DNA from: Motiliproteus sp036961355
GTDB lineage: Bacteria > Pseudomonadota > Gammaproteobacteria > Pseudomonadales > Balneatricaceae
Reading direction: 5' to 3'
NCBI GenBank assembly: GCA_036961355.1
Contig: JBALVL010000001.1
Location: 139,145 to 203,144 of the forward strand
Length of the DNA: 64,000 bases
Shown here: positions 35,253 through 44,635 of the stretch, piece by piece
Layout of the letters: each line of letters opens with the position of its first letter
Position numbering within the stretch: the first letter of the stretch is position 1
The notes under the pieces: generated by a model
What the model was told of the DNA's origin: nothing
The model's database searches: none
Seen by the model: the letters and a program-made list of their open reading frames with translations, nothing else
Translations under genes and position numbers: made by a program

Positions 35253-36370
35253 TGCACACTCCGGGAGGGCAGTAACGACTTGACCCTTAGAATCTGCCGT
35301 CTAACAAAAGCACCGCTGTAATGCAGGTTCAGCGCAATAAAAGCAAACAACAGATGAACCCCCCAAAATTTCAACACAGCCAGATCTTCACCCTCATCCA
35401 TGGCGCTGCGCATACTGGTCAGCAAGGTCAGGTAGGTCAAATACAATAAGATCGATGGCAATAACCGAGCATACCGCCCCTGCCGTGGATTGACCTTACT
35501 CAGCGGTACCGCCAGCAGCGCCACCATCAGGCATAATACAGGCAGAGAAAGCCGCCAATGTAGCTGCGCCCGATACTGGTAGCTATCGTTCTGCAGCAAC
35601 TCCGCGGTTGGCAACACCTCTATTTCCGTCACTTTCTGTCGCATTTCAAGCTGCTGAATCCGAACACCGTATTCATCAAAACGAATGGTGCGGAAATCAG
35701 CTTCTCCCGGCACCCCTTCATATCGATAACCGTTTTTAAGCAGCAAAAAACGGCTGCGCGTCGCAGGATCCAGATACTGGCGCCCACTCTCAGCCACCAT
35801 CATCCCCTGCCGAGGTTTTTTACGGGTGCCTATCTGTTCGGACAGAAACACCCCCTTAAGCTCGGTGCGATTTTTCTCCAGCGACTCGACATATGAAACC
35901 CGGCTACGCGAAGGGAGCTTTTGAAATCGCCCTGCGGTCAGCGCATCAAACTCAGTCATCGATTCCTGCTTGCTGAGCATCTGCTGCACCTGGGCAGCAC
36001 CCCAGGGGGTCACCCAAAAGCTGAGCACGCCCACAAACAATGCAACAATCAACGCAGGCCCCATCGTCATCTTCTGCAACGTGTTTTGGCTCATACCGCT
36101 GGCGGTCAGGCTGGTCATCTCATTCTCAAGATAGAGGCGACCGTAAGAGAGTAAAATACCGAGAAACAACCCAAGCGGCAAAATCAACTCAAGAAAACCC
36201 GGGATCCGATAGCTGATCAACAGTAACAGGATATCTGCTGACAATTTGCCTTCGGCGGCGTTGGCCAGATACTTGATGAAACGGCCACTCATGATGATCA
36301 ACAGCAACACGCCCGTAACGGCAGTCATAGTGACCAAAACTTCTTTGGTGAGGTAACGAAAAATAATCAC
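35249..36370 (-). CDS. lptF: LPS export permease LptF
   Basis: Partner permease of LptG. The protein is about 373 residues from GTG at 36370; LptF proteins begin with VIIFRYLTKEVLVTM, so the longer frame to 36487 is not supported. It shows LPLGLFLGILLSYGRLY, then EMTSLTASGMSQ, and a periplasmic jellyroll domain in the middle. It is divergent from pepA, the conserved lptFG/pepA arrangement. The ribosome-binding site is weak. Confidence 0.94.
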   Translation of the reverse strand: MIIFRYLTKEVLVTMTAVTGVLLLIIMSGRFIKYLANAAEGKLSADILLLLISYRIPGFLELILPLGLFLGILLSYGRLYLENEMTSLTASGMSQNTLQKMTMGPALIVALFVGVLSFWVTPWGAAQVQQMLSKQESMTEFDALTAGRFQKLPSRSRVSYVESLEKNRTELKGVFLSEQIGTRKKPRQGMMVAESGRQYLDPATRSRFLLLKNGYRYEGVPGEADFRTIRFDEYGVRIQQLEMRQKVTEIEVLPTAELLQNDSYQYRAQLHWRLSLPVLCLMVALLAVPLSKVNPRQGRYARLLPSILLYLTYLTLLTSMRSAMDEGEDLAVLKFWGVHLLFAFIALNLHYSGAFVRRQILRVKSLLPSRSVQ

Positions 36371-36563
36371 CGGGGCAGAATTCTCTCGACTAACAGGATG
36401 GATGATAGGCCAGCTCAAACACTGGCCATTTCGAATAGTAAAACAGTCTCTGCAAAAGTGCCGAAATTGACGTAAACTCTCGGCCATTCATTCGCTTATC
36501 CGCCAACAATGCGGACTGGCGGCATTATCCCCTAAAGCCCAGACGATGTCTTGTGGAGCATTT

Positions 36564-38096
36564 ATGGAATTTCAGATTGTATCCGGCGTACTCGCCCAAC
36601 TCAGCAGCGATTGCTTAGTTGTCGCTATTGGCCAGGACGGCGAACTTTCCGCCGCCGCCCAGCAACTAGATGCTGCCAGTAGCGGCTACATCAGTCGCCT
36701 GATCAAAGCCGGTGATATCGGCGGCAAGAGTGGCGAAACTTTGCTGCTACAACAGATTGAAGGCGTCAGCGCCAAACGCGTTTTACTCATCGGACTCGGT
36801 AAGAGTGATGAGCGTAATGACACCAGTTTTAAGAAATCGGCATCGGCTATCCTAACGTCTGTCAAAAAACTGCGGCTCGACGACTTTGCTATCGCATTGG
36901 ATGACAGCGCGGTTAACGGACGCGATTGCTACTGGCGCTGCCGTACACTGGCCGAAACCATCGGAGCCGGCCTATACCAGTTCGACCAACTCAAAAGCAA
37001 ACCAGCCGACCCGGTTTCCTTCGAAGCGATTCAGCTGGTTCTCGAAGAGGTCGATGTTGAAACCGCTGAGATCGCCATTCTTGACGCCTCAGCAATCGCC
37101 AACGGCGTCTCCATCGCGCGCGACCTTGGCAACCTGCCCGGCAACATTTGCACCCCGCTTTACTTGGCTGAACAGGCGCAAGAGCTGGCAGAGGGGTATG
37201 ACAACATCGGCGTCGAAGTGCTTGATGAAGCCCAGATGGAAGAGCTCGGAATGGGCTCACTGCTGTCAGTCGCGGCAGGATCTGAGCAGGAAGCCCGCTT
37301 AATCGTGTTGCAGTACCAAGGTGCCGAAGCAGCCGACAAGCCCCACGTTCTGGTGGGTAAAGGGATCACCTTTGACTCCGGCGGCATCAGCCTCAAGCCT
37401 GGCGGCGCAATGGACGAGATGAAGTACGACATGTGCGGCGCCGCCAGTGTGCTCGGCACCATGGCCACCATCGCCGAGCTAGGTTTAGAGCTGAATGTTG
37501 TTGCTATCATCGCTGCGGCTGAAAACATGCCCAGCGGTTTTGCCACAAAGCCCGGTGATATCGTCACCACCATGTCCGGCCAAACCGTCGAGATCCTCAA
37601 TACCGACGCTGAAGGCCGACTGGTATTGTGCGACGCACTGACCTACGCCGAACGCTTTGAACCGGCCAGTGTAATCGATATTGCGACTCTGACCGGCGCC
37701 TGCATCATCGCTCTGGGCCACCAGACCAGCGCCGTGCTGGGCAACAACGATGCCTTGATCAAGAATCTGATTACTGCAGGTGATTACAGTACCGACCGGG
37801 TCTGGCAACTGCCGTTATGGGACGACTATCAAGAGCAGCTCGACAGCAACTTTGCCGACATGGCTAACATCGGCGGTCGCCCCGCCGGTACCATCACCGC
37901 CGCCTGTTTCCTGTCCCGGTTCACCAAAAAGTTTGCCTGGGCACACCTCGACATCGCAGGTACGGCCTGGGTTAGCGGTAAACAAAAGGGAGCCACCGGA
38001 CGTTGTGTGCCGCTACTAACTCAGTACCTGATCGATCAGGCCAGCAGCGATAGTGGCGATGACGAGTGCTGCAGCAAGGACGGTTGCGACTGCTAA
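36564..38096 (+). CDS. pepA: Leucyl aminopeptidase (cytosol aminopeptidase)
   Basis: Two-metal M17 aminopeptidase; E. coli PepA also binds DNA in carAB regulation and Xer recombination. The 510-residue protein has an N-terminal macro-like domain to about residue 160 and the catalytic domain with VGKGITFDSGGISLKP (metal-binding Lys and Asp) and the signature NTDAEGRLVLCDAL. ATG at 36564 has GGAG six bases upstream. The C-terminus has an unusual Cys/Asp-rich tail (DSGDDECCSKDGCDC). Confidence 0.96.
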   Translation: MEFQIVSGVLAQLSSDCLVVAIGQDGELSAAAQQLDAASSGYISRLIKAGDIGGKSGETLLLQQIEGVSAKRVLLIGLGKSDERNDTSFKKSASAILTSVKKLRLDDFAIALDDSAVNGRDCYWRCRTLAETIGAGLYQFDQLKSKPADPVSFEAIQLVLEEVDVETAEIAILDASAIANGVSIARDLGNLPGNICTPLYLAEQAQELAEGYDNIGVEVLDEAQMEELGMGSLLSVAAGSEQEARLIVLQYQGAEAADKPHVLVGKGITFDSGGISLKPGGAMDEMKYDMCGAASVLGTMATIAELGLELNVVAIIAAAENMPSGFATKPGDIVTTMSGQTVEILNTDAEGRLVLCDALTYAERFEPASVIDIATLTGACIIALGHQTSAVLGNNDALIKNLITAGDYSTDRVWQLPLWDDYQEQLDSNFADMANIGGRPAGTITAACFLSRFTKKFAWAHLDIAGTAWVSGKQKGATGRCVPLLTQYLIDQASSDSGDDECCSKDGCDC

Positions 38097-38103
38097 ACAC
38101 CCG

Positions 38104-38131
38104 GTCATGCCCTGATAACTCGGGGCATGAC
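38104..38131. repeat. Hairpin between pepA and holC
   Basis: GTCATGCCC (38104-38112) pairs with GGGCATGAC (38123-38131). No T run. An in-frame ATG at 38127 falls inside the stem, which argues for the downstream holC start. Confidence 0.65.
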
Positions 38132-38165
38132 ACTACCTTCCAGACCCGCTAATTGGTTTAAACGC

Positions 38166-38603
38166 ATGCCTCGCAGCGACTTCTATATCCTGCCTTCGAA
38201 TGATTCGGATAGCCGCCGTCGCTTTCTCTGCAAAGTACTGGAGAAAGTGCACGGTCTCGGCCACCAAATTTATATCCGCACAGCCGATGAAGCCGCCGCT
38301 CGCCAGCTAGATGAACTGCTGTGGGAGTACTGCAGTGAAGCCTTCTTACCCCATAACCTGATCGCCGAGAAACTGGAGATGCCGTCGCCGATTGAGATCG
38401 GTTATGGCGACAGCCTGCCGCAACATCGCGAGGTCTACGTCAACATGGCGCTTGAAGCCAGCGACCTGTCGCTGAGTTTCGAACGCATTATTGAAGTCGT
38501 AATCCAGCAGGATGAGATTCTCGAAGCAACACGAAACAACTACCGGCAGTACCAGCAACGTGGTTACGAGATCCATATGAACGATATGCGCCGTAAAGGC
38601 TGA
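38166..38603 (+). CDS. holC: DNA polymerase III subunit chi
   Basis: Links the clamp loader (through psi) to single-strand binding protein. From ATG at 38166 the protein is 145 residues and begins like Pseudomonas HolC (MPRSDFYILPS). Family segments: ARQLDELLWEY, AFLPHNLIAEK, FERIIEVV, and NNYRQYQQRGYEIH. It lies between pepA and valS, the standard order. No good ribosome-binding site is visible, so it may rely on upstream translation. Confidence 0.92.
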   Translation: MPRSDFYILPSNDSDSRRRFLCKVLEKVHGLGHQIYIRTADEAAARQLDELLWEYCSEAFLPHNLIAEKLEMPSPIEIGYGDSLPQHREVYVNMALEASDLSLSFERIIEVVIQQDEILEATRNNYRQYQQRGYEIHMNDMRRKG

Positions 38604-38662
38604 GTTGATTCGGTTTCAATCAATCGGCTCAAACCGCGCTACACCCGCCCCATTGGGCTGTG

Positions 38663-38668
38663 TATAAT
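38663..38668 (+). promoter_or_regulatory. Probable -10 element upstream of valS
   Basis: A perfect TATAAT, 100 bp before the valS ATG. The -35 position 17 bp upstream (TACACC) is a poor match, so this is only a candidate promoter. Confidence 0.45.
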
Positions 38669-38767
38669 CGCTCGATTCGGCTGCGGGTTTTTGCTGAGTC
38701 AGCGCCACCCAGCCAAGCCATTTCACAACCCTTTCTTTATAACTGAACACGAGTCCGATTGACGCCC

Positions 38768-41659
38768 ATGGATAAGACCTACCAACCCGATGCGATTGAA
38801 CGTTCCTGGTACCAAAAATGGGAGCAACAAGGCCACTTCAAACCGACCGGTGAGGGTGACTCTTACTGCATCATGATTCCGCCGCCTAACGTCACCGGCA
38901 GCTTGCACATGGGCCACGGCTTTAATAACGCCATCATGGATTGCCTGACCCGCTACCGTCGGATGCAGGGACGAAACACTCTGTGGCAACCGGGCTGTGA
39001 CCACGCAGGAATCGCCACCCAGATGGTGGTTGAGCGTCAACTGGGCGCGCAAGGCGTTAGCCGCCACGATCTGGGCCGCAAGCCGTTTATCGACAAGATT
39101 TGGGAATGGAAAGAGGAGTCTGGTGGCACCATCACCAACCAGATTCGCCGCCTCGGCTCCTCGGTCGACTGGTCGCGCGAGCGTTTCACCATGGACGAAG
39201 GCATGAGCGAGGCGGTTAAAGAGGCTTTCGTTCGTTTACACCAAGACGGCCTGATCTACCGCGGTAAGCGGTTGGTCAACTGGGATCCAAAATTACACAC
39301 CGCCATCTCCGATCTCGAGGTCGAAAATGTCGACGAGAAAGGCTTTCTGTGGAACCTGCGCTACCCGCTAGCCGATGGTGCCAAGACCGCTGAAGGGCTG
39401 GACTACTTAGTTGTCGCCACCACTCGCCCGGAAACCATGCTCGGTGACGCCGCCGTTGCAGTACACCCGGACGACGAGCGTTATCAGGCATTGATCGGCA
39501 AAGAGATTATCCTGCCGCTGGTTAATCGTCGCATCCCAATTATTGCCGATGACTATGTCGATCGCGAATTCGGCACCGGCTGCGTCAAGATCACCCCGGC
39601 GCACGATTTCAACGATTATGAGATGGGCAAGCGCCACGACCTGCCGCTGATCAATATCCTCGACCGCGACGCTGCGATTCTGCCTAACGGCCAGGTATTC
39701 AGCATCGACGGCACCCTCAACAGCGACTACGACGCCGCCCTGCCCGACCAGTACGCCGGTCTGGATCGATTCGACGCCCGTAAACTGATCGTCACTGAGT
39801 TTGAACAACTGGGATTGCTGGAAAAAATCGACGACCACAACCTGAAGACCCCCCGCGGTGATCGCTCCGGTGTGGTGATCGAGCCTTGGCTGACCGATCA
39901 GTGGTATGTCGACGCCAAGACCCTGGCTAAACCGGCGATCAAAGCGGTCGAAGACGGCGACATCGAGTTTGTACCCAAGCAATACGAAAACATGTACTTC
40001 TCCTGGATGCGTGACATTCAGGACTGGTGTATCTCACGCCAGCTATGGTGGGGCCACCAGATTCCGGCTTGGTACGACGAGACAGGAAAGGTCTACGTTG
40101 GTCGTGACGAGGCGGAAGTCCGTAGCGACAACAACCTTGGTAACGACGTAATTCTTCGCCAAGACGAAGACGTGCTCGATACCTGGTTCAGCTCAGCACT
40201 GTGGACTTTCTCCACCCTCGGCTGGCCCGAAAAGACCAAATTTCTCAAGACATTCCACAGCACCGATGTGCTGGTAACCGGCTTTGACATCATCTTCTTC
40301 TGGGTCGCCCGGATGATCATGATGACGATGCACTTCGTTAAAGATGACGAAGGGGTACCGCAGGTGCCGTTCAAGCAGGTCTACGTTCACGGTTTGGTGC
40401 GTGACTCGCTCGGTCACAAGATGTCAAAATCCAAGGGCAACGTGCTCGATCCGCTCGACCTGATCGATGGTATCGAACTGGAAGACCTGGTAACTAAGCG
40501 CACCGCCAACATGATGCAGCCAAAGCTGGCCGCCAAGATCGAGAAGCAGACCCGCAACGAGTTTCCCGAGGGGATCAACGCCTACGGCACCGACGCACTG
40601 CGCTTCACCTTCTGTTCGCTGGCCTCGACCGGCCGCGATATCAAGTTCGACATGGGCCGGATGGAAGGTTACCGCAACTTCTGCAACAAGATCTGGAACG
40701 CCGCCCGTTACGTACTGATGAACACCGAGCAGCAGGACGAGCAAGGCGATTGCATCGGCGCGCTAGACTGCGGCCAGAACGGCGATGAGGTCGAACTAAG
40801 CCTGGCCGACCGCTGGATCATCTCGCGTCTGCAGCATACCGAACAAACGATCGAGAAAGCGCTGGACGAGTTCCGTTTCGATCTGGCAGCGCAAGCGCTG
40901 TTCGAGTTTATCTGGAATGAATACTGCGATTGGTACCTGGAACTGTCCAAGCCGGTACTCTGGGACGAGAACGCGTCTGAGGCGCAGCTGCGCGGCACCC
41001 GTCGCACGTTGGTTCGAGTCCTCGAAAGCGCGCTACGACTGGCGCATCCGTTTATGCCCTACATCACCGAAGAGATCTGGCAGCGGCTAGCACCGCTGGC
41101 AGGCCTTTCGGGCGATACCATCATGCATCAGCCCTATCCACAGGCTGAAGCTAACAAGATTGATGTTCAGGCCGAAGCCGATATCGACTGGCTCAAAGGT
41201 GTCATTCTGGGTGTGCGTAACATCCGCGGCGAGATGAAAATCTCCCCGGCCAAACACATCAACGTGTTGTTCAGCTCCAAGGCCGATAGTAGTGCTGAAG
41301 ACCAGGCCCGCCTTAACGCCAATCAACAGTTCCTGAAAAAGCTGGCGAATCTGGAAAGTGCGACCTGGTTGGCAGACAGCACCCAAGCGCCGCTATCCGC
41401 TACCGCTCTGGTCGGCGAGATGGAAGTACTGGTACCGATGGCAGGACTGATCGACAAAGACGCCGAACTGGGGCGTTTGCAAAAAGAGCTGGATAAGCTG
41501 GGCAAGCTGATCAACCAGGTCAGCGGCAAGCTGGGTAACGCCAAGTTTGTCGACAACGCACCCGATGCGGTTGTGGCCAAAGAACGCGCTAAGCTAGACG
41601 AGGCCAACAGTGCCAAAGCGAAGCTTCAGGAGCAATACGACAAGATTGCAGCACTGTAG
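38768..41659 (+). CDS. valS: Valyl-tRNA synthetase
   Basis: Charges tRNA-Val and edits threonine. The 963-residue class I enzyme has the HIGH-type motif in PPNVTGSLHMGHG, an editing domain at about residues 190-330 and KMSKSKGNVLDP near 565. A DALRFTFCSLAS anticodon-region start follows, and a C-terminal coiled coil (about 890-963, ELGRLQKELDKLGKLINQ). ATG at 38768 (MDKTYQPDAIE) matches family starts. The stop codon itself opens a 15-bp tandem repeat. Confidence 0.97.
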   Translation: MDKTYQPDAIERSWYQKWEQQGHFKPTGEGDSYCIMIPPPNVTGSLHMGHGFNNAIMDCLTRYRRMQGRNTLWQPGCDHAGIATQMVVERQLGAQGVSRHDLGRKPFIDKIWEWKEESGGTITNQIRRLGSSVDWSRERFTMDEGMSEAVKEAFVRLHQDGLIYRGKRLVNWDPKLHTAISDLEVENVDEKGFLWNLRYPLADGAKTAEGLDYLVVATTRPETMLGDAAVAVHPDDERYQALIGKEIILPLVNRRIPIIADDYVDREFGTGCVKITPAHDFNDYEMGKRHDLPLINILDRDAAILPNGQVFSIDGTLNSDYDAALPDQYAGLDRFDARKLIVTEFEQLGLLEKIDDHNLKTPRGDRSGVVIEPWLTDQWYVDAKTLAKPAIKAVEDGDIEFVPKQYENMYFSWMRDIQDWCISRQLWWGHQIPAWYDETGKVYVGRDEAEVRSDNNLGNDVILRQDEDVLDTWFSSALWTFSTLGWPEKTKFLKTFHSTDVLVTGFDIIFFWVARMIMMTMHFVKDDEGVPQVPFKQVYVHGLVRDSLGHKMSKSKGNVLDPLDLIDGIELEDLVTKRTANMMQPKLAAKIEKQTRNEFPEGINAYGTDALRFTFCSLASTGRDIKFDMGRMEGYRNFCNKIWNAARYVLMNTEQQDEQGDCIGALDCGQNGDEVELSLADRWIISRLQHTEQTIEKALDEFRFDLAAQALFEFIWNEYCDWYLELSKPVLWDENASEAQLRGTRRTLVRVLESALRLAHPFMPYITEEIWQRLAPLAGLSGDTIMHQPYPQAEANKIDVQAEADIDWLKGVILGVRNIRGEMKISPAKHINVLFSSKADSSAEDQARLNANQQFLKKLANLESATWLADSTQAPLSATALVGEMEVLVPMAGLIDKDAELGRLQKELDKLGKLINQVSGKLGNAKFVDNAPDAVVAKERAKLDEANSAKAKLQEQYDKIAAL

Positions 41660-41695
41660 ACTTCAGTTTTGTAGATTTCAGTCTTATAGATTGCC
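41657..41695 (+). repeat. 15-bp tandem repeat starting at the valS stop codon
   Basis: TAGACTTCAGTTTTG (41657-41671) and TAGATTTCAGTCTTA (41672-41686) are followed by TAGATTGCC from 41687. The first TAG is the valS stop. Confidence 0.8.
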
Positions 41696-41722
41696 GCGCG
41701 GTAAGCAGCAACACTCGAGAAA

Positions 41723-41763
41723 CCCCCTAGCCCTGTTGGTGTTATAACCAACCAGGCTGGGGG
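41723..41763. terminator. Hairpin downstream of valS
   Basis: CCCCC (41723-41727) and GGGGG (41759-41763) close a long stem with a few mismatches (TAGCC with GGCT, TTGGT with ACCAA). There is no T run after it, so it may block ribosomes or RNases or act as a weak terminator. Confidence 0.55.
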
Positions 41764-41789
41764 CTAGCCTTAGATTAGCAGTGGCTAAA

Positions 41790-42005
41790 TTGTCAAAGCG
41801 CCAAACTCCGGCTAAATTCCCCTTGTTGTAGCATTAACTCCTTACGTGATGCCTGCGTCAGGTTTGGAAAGCTGTTTTAACCCATGTTTACTCATGAATA
41901 AACGGCAGCCTTTAACTATAGCGTTAGAAACCACAGCGCTTGCGTAAGCAGTAACTTGTATCACCCACTCCTCAAAGGCGATCTTTTCAGGTCGCCTTTT
42001 CTTTG
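41790..42005 (+). ncRNA. Candidate small RNA between valS and the barrel gene
   Basis: A possible promoter TTGTCA (41790-41795), 17 bp, TAAATT (41813-41818) is followed about 180 bases on by a standalone intrinsic terminator: AAAGGCGA (41974-41981), loop, TCGCCTTT (41992-41999), then T-rich sequence. No plus-strand reading frame of note lies between. The terminator is clear; the promoter is only a moderate match. I recognise no known RNA family in it. Confidence 0.4.
41974..42005 (+). terminator. Rho-independent terminator
   Basis: AAAGGCGA / TCGCCTTT stem (41974-41999) followed by TTTTCTTT on the plus strand, with no annotated gene immediately upstream. Confidence 0.75.
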
Positions 42006-42143
42006 CCAACCCATGAAACTCGGTCAACCAAGGCCCTGACAGGAGAGCGAGTAACAACGTCGGCGTGGTGGTTTGTTTTAATCATTTTCCTATACCTTCC
42101 GTTCTTATCTTGCTCGGCATCTAACAAACACGGAAACCATCCG

Positions 42144-43388
42144 ATGTTACTGTCTCAATCCATTTCATCATTGTATAACCGGACCCGGACATCACTACGC
42201 CTAGCCCCAGCCATTTCACTCATCATTGCGCCGTTTAGTCGTGTCCATAGACAACTATTCGGGCTGATGATGGCAGCAGTCTCGTTACAACCGCTACATG
42301 CAGCCCCCGTCATGGAGCAGTTTCTTGATCCTATCGATGGTCGCTTCGACGCCAGCCAATTCCTGGCCAGCACCACCGGATTCCTGCCAATACCGATAAT
42401 CATCACCGAACCTGCTATCGGTTATGGTCTGGGTTTAGCACTGGCATTCTTCCATGATACCGGTGAAGACGCGCCAAATAATGACCCCAACGCGCCGCTT
42501 TACCTGCCACCCAGAATCTCCGCACTAGCCTACGGACAGACCGAGAATGGCACCCGGTTTGGTGGTCTCGGCCACTTTGGTAGCTATCAGGAGGATACAC
42601 TTCGTTATAAAGGGTTTATCGGCCGCGGCGACTTCAATCTCACCTACTACCCCAATAGCATCGACCAGGGTCTGCCGTTTAACTTAGAGGGCAATATGAC
42701 GCTGCAACAGGTTCTCTTTCGCACTTCTCTGACAGGCCTGTTTGCCGGCGGTCGATTCACCTATCAGAGCAGCAGCATTAACTTTGAACGAGGCACACCG
42801 AGTGCCACAGTGAGTACGACAGTGGGCATTGGCGATCTGGACTCTGCCTCTTCCGGCCTCGGTCTGATAGTGCATTACGACACCCGTTTTCCCTATCTGG
42901 CACCCGACAGCGGCCATCTGTTTAAATTTGAACCCATGATTTATAGCGAATCGTTCGGCGGTGATTACAACTATGAACAGCTTAAACTGGCCAGCTACTC
43001 CTATTGGCCTTTGAATGACGAGTTTGCACTGGGTGTTCGAGTCGAGGGTGACATCCACGAAGGTAAAGGGCCGTTTTACGCCTTGCCCTATATTGATATG
43101 CGCGGTATCCCAGCGATGCGTTACCAGGGTGATCGCGTCTTGGTCACCGAATTGGAAGCGCGCTGGGATCTGACTTCACGCTGGAGCCTGACCGGTTTTG
43201 CCGGCAGCGGCTGGACCTCCAACTCTGACCCGGGACCTAACCAAGGCACGTCATCGGCGAAGATCGCGCGCGGGCTGGGATTCCAGTACCTGATTGCTCG
43301 CCGCTATACCATCCGCTCGGGAGTTGAGATAGCCGTCGGACCGGAGGATACCGTGGTAGGACTGAGTTTTGGTAGCAATTGGAAATGA
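42144..43388 (+). CDS. BamA/TamA-family outer-membrane barrel protein (surface antigen-like)
   Basis: A 414-residue protein that ends in an outer-membrane beta barrel, without POTRA domains. Signal-like sequence ends near LQPLHAAPV. Barrel features: EPAIGYGLGLALAFFHD, LDSASSGLGLIVHYDTR, GRGDFNLTYYP, and the terminal VVGLSFGSNWK. The exact start is uncertain: the frame is open from 42003, and 42144 and an ATG near 42269 are alternatives. It is not BamA itself, which is about 800 residues with five POTRA domains. Function unknown; probably exports or inserts something. Confidence 0.65.
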   Translation: MLLSQSISSLYNRTRTSLRLAPAISLIIAPFSRVHRQLFGLMMAAVSLQPLHAAPVMEQFLDPIDGRFDASQFLASTTGFLPIPIIITEPAIGYGLGLALAFFHDTGEDAPNNDPNAPLYLPPRISALAYGQTENGTRFGGLGHFGSYQEDTLRYKGFIGRGDFNLTYYPNSIDQGLPFNLEGNMTLQQVLFRTSLTGLFAGGRFTYQSSSINFERGTPSATVSTTVGIGDLDSASSGLGLIVHYDTRFPYLAPDSGHLFKFEPMIYSESFGGDYNYEQLKLASYSYWPLNDEFALGVRVEGDIHEGKGPFYALPYIDMRGIPAMRYQGDRVLVTELEARWDLTSRWSLTGFAGSGWTSNSDPGPNQGTSSAKIARGLGFQYLIARRYTIRSGVEIAVGPEDTVVGLSFGSNWK

Positions 43389-43547
43389 TTTAAGGCGATT
43401 GAAAATCATTAAAAATAGTTGGAGCTAAGATGCCGAAGCTTCGGCCCGGCAGGAAATCATCAGGGAATAACCAAGGATCCGAGAGACACCATTCAGCAGC
43501 CGACTGTTAATTAGTCGCTGATAGCTGACTTACTGACTTTTCCCTGC

Positions 43548-44276
43548 TTATTTTTTGCCCACGACGTTAGAAAATACCGCATGCAGGTCATCTGAAGCAC
43601 CCGTCTCGTCGAGGCTGAGTTTGTGCTCGATATGATCGAGGTGGTGCATCATCAGCCGCACCGCTTTTTGTTTGTCGCGTTGCTCGATCGCGTCGATCAG
43701 TTCGAAATGCTCATCGTAAGAACAGTGCGATTTACCACCGCTTTCGTATTGCGCGATGATCAGCGAACACTGTGACACCAGGCTTCGCTGGAAACTCAAC
43801 AGCGGCGGGTTATTGGCCATGATCGCCAACTGCAAGTGAAACTCCCCGGACAAACGGATTCCCGCGCCACGGTCACCGCGAGCAAAACAGCTTTGCTCGT
43901 CAACGACCAACTGTTTCATCTGCACCAATTGTGCCGGCTGGGCGTTCTCGATCGCCAATTCAGTAACCGCTTTCTCGACGATACGTCGGGCAAAAACGAT
44001 CTGCCGCGCCTCTTCGATACTGGGGCTGGCAACGACCGCTCCACGATTAGGGCGCAAGACCACAACCTGCTCATGCCCCAAACGCGACAGCGCCCGGCGG
44101 ATGATGGTACGACTGACACCAAAGATCTCCCCCAGAGACTCTTCGTTGAGCTTGGTACCGGGTGCCAAGCGCTGCTCAAGGATGGCATCAAAGATATGCG
44201 CGTAAACCAGTTCGTCTTGAGTGCCGGTGGTTTTACGTCCATTTTCAGTACTGATTTTTTGCAGCGGTTGGTTCAT
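43548..44276 (-). CDS. GntR/FCD-family transcriptional regulator
   Basis: A 242-residue regulator. The winged helix-turn-helix at about residues 22-85 carries NEESLGEIFGVSRTIIRRAL and VVLRPNRGAVVASP. The FCD effector domain (about 95-220) has metal-ligand-type residues in GEFHLQLAIM, YDEHFELIDAIE and MMHHLDHIEHKL. It sits divergently beside the purine permease, like HpxS of Klebsiella. Its probable operator, TTGTATACAA, lies in the shared promoter region. I infer that it controls the purine-degradation genes; the effector is unknown. Confidence 0.85.
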   Translation of the reverse strand: MNQPLQKISTENGRKTTGTQDELVYAHIFDAILEQRLAPGTKLNEESLGEIFGVSRTIIRRALSRLGHEQVVVLRPNRGAVVASPSIEEARQIVFARRIVEKAVTELAIENAQPAQLVQMKQLVVDEQSCFARGDRGAGIRLSGEFHLQLAIMANNPPLLSFQRSLVSQCSLIIAQYESGGKSHCSYDEHFELIDAIEQRDKQKAVRLMMHHLDHIEHKLSLDETGASDDLHAVFSNVVGKK

Positions 44277-44635
44277 AGCGTTGGCATCTGTTCAGACAAA
44301 AAGTAAGTAAAAAAATCGCTGAAATAGTACACATTTGGAAGTTTCCTGTACACCAAAGCATAGGATATAAGCAAAAAACATCGGATCAAAATCAATCACA
44401 ACATTGTTATCACCGTCATGATTTTCATCTTACCCCATGAAATTTAAAGATTTTATAAAAATAAAATAATTCACTCTTAAAAACCTGACTCCTGGGTTGG
44501 TTTTTTTGTATACAATCAGCTACTCTGTTTATGCACACATTTGACGTGCCTCGATTCCATGGATTGAAACACAACGCTATGAAGAGCCACCCATAAAAAT
44601 AAGCGGCCCTCAAAACTCAAAAAGGAGCACCTGTT
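44277..44635. promoter_or_regulatory. Divergent promoter region of gntR and the purine permease
   Basis: A 359-bp interval without genes. It holds the palindrome TTGTATACAA (44506-44515). Two GTACAC copies 20 bp apart (44328-44333, 44348-44353), with GGAAGTTTCC between them, could be a second operator near the gntR start. AGGAG lies just before the permease GTG. Confidence 0.6.
44506..44515. promoter_or_regulatory. Putative GntR operator, copy 1
   Basis: Perfect palindrome TTGTATACAA, 120 bp upstream of the permease start. TATACA inside it can serve as a -10 element, with CTGACT 18 bp upstream as a weak -35. Confidence 0.65.

Noticed and set aside
41842..42057. 71-residue minus-strand reading frame in the valS downstream region
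   Set aside because: It spans a terminator on the other strand, has no ribosome-binding site and resembles no known protein.
42003..42143. Longer N-terminus for the outer-membrane barrel gene
   Set aside because: It would place extra charged and hydrophobic residues before the signal peptide and begins right at the terminator of the preceding element.
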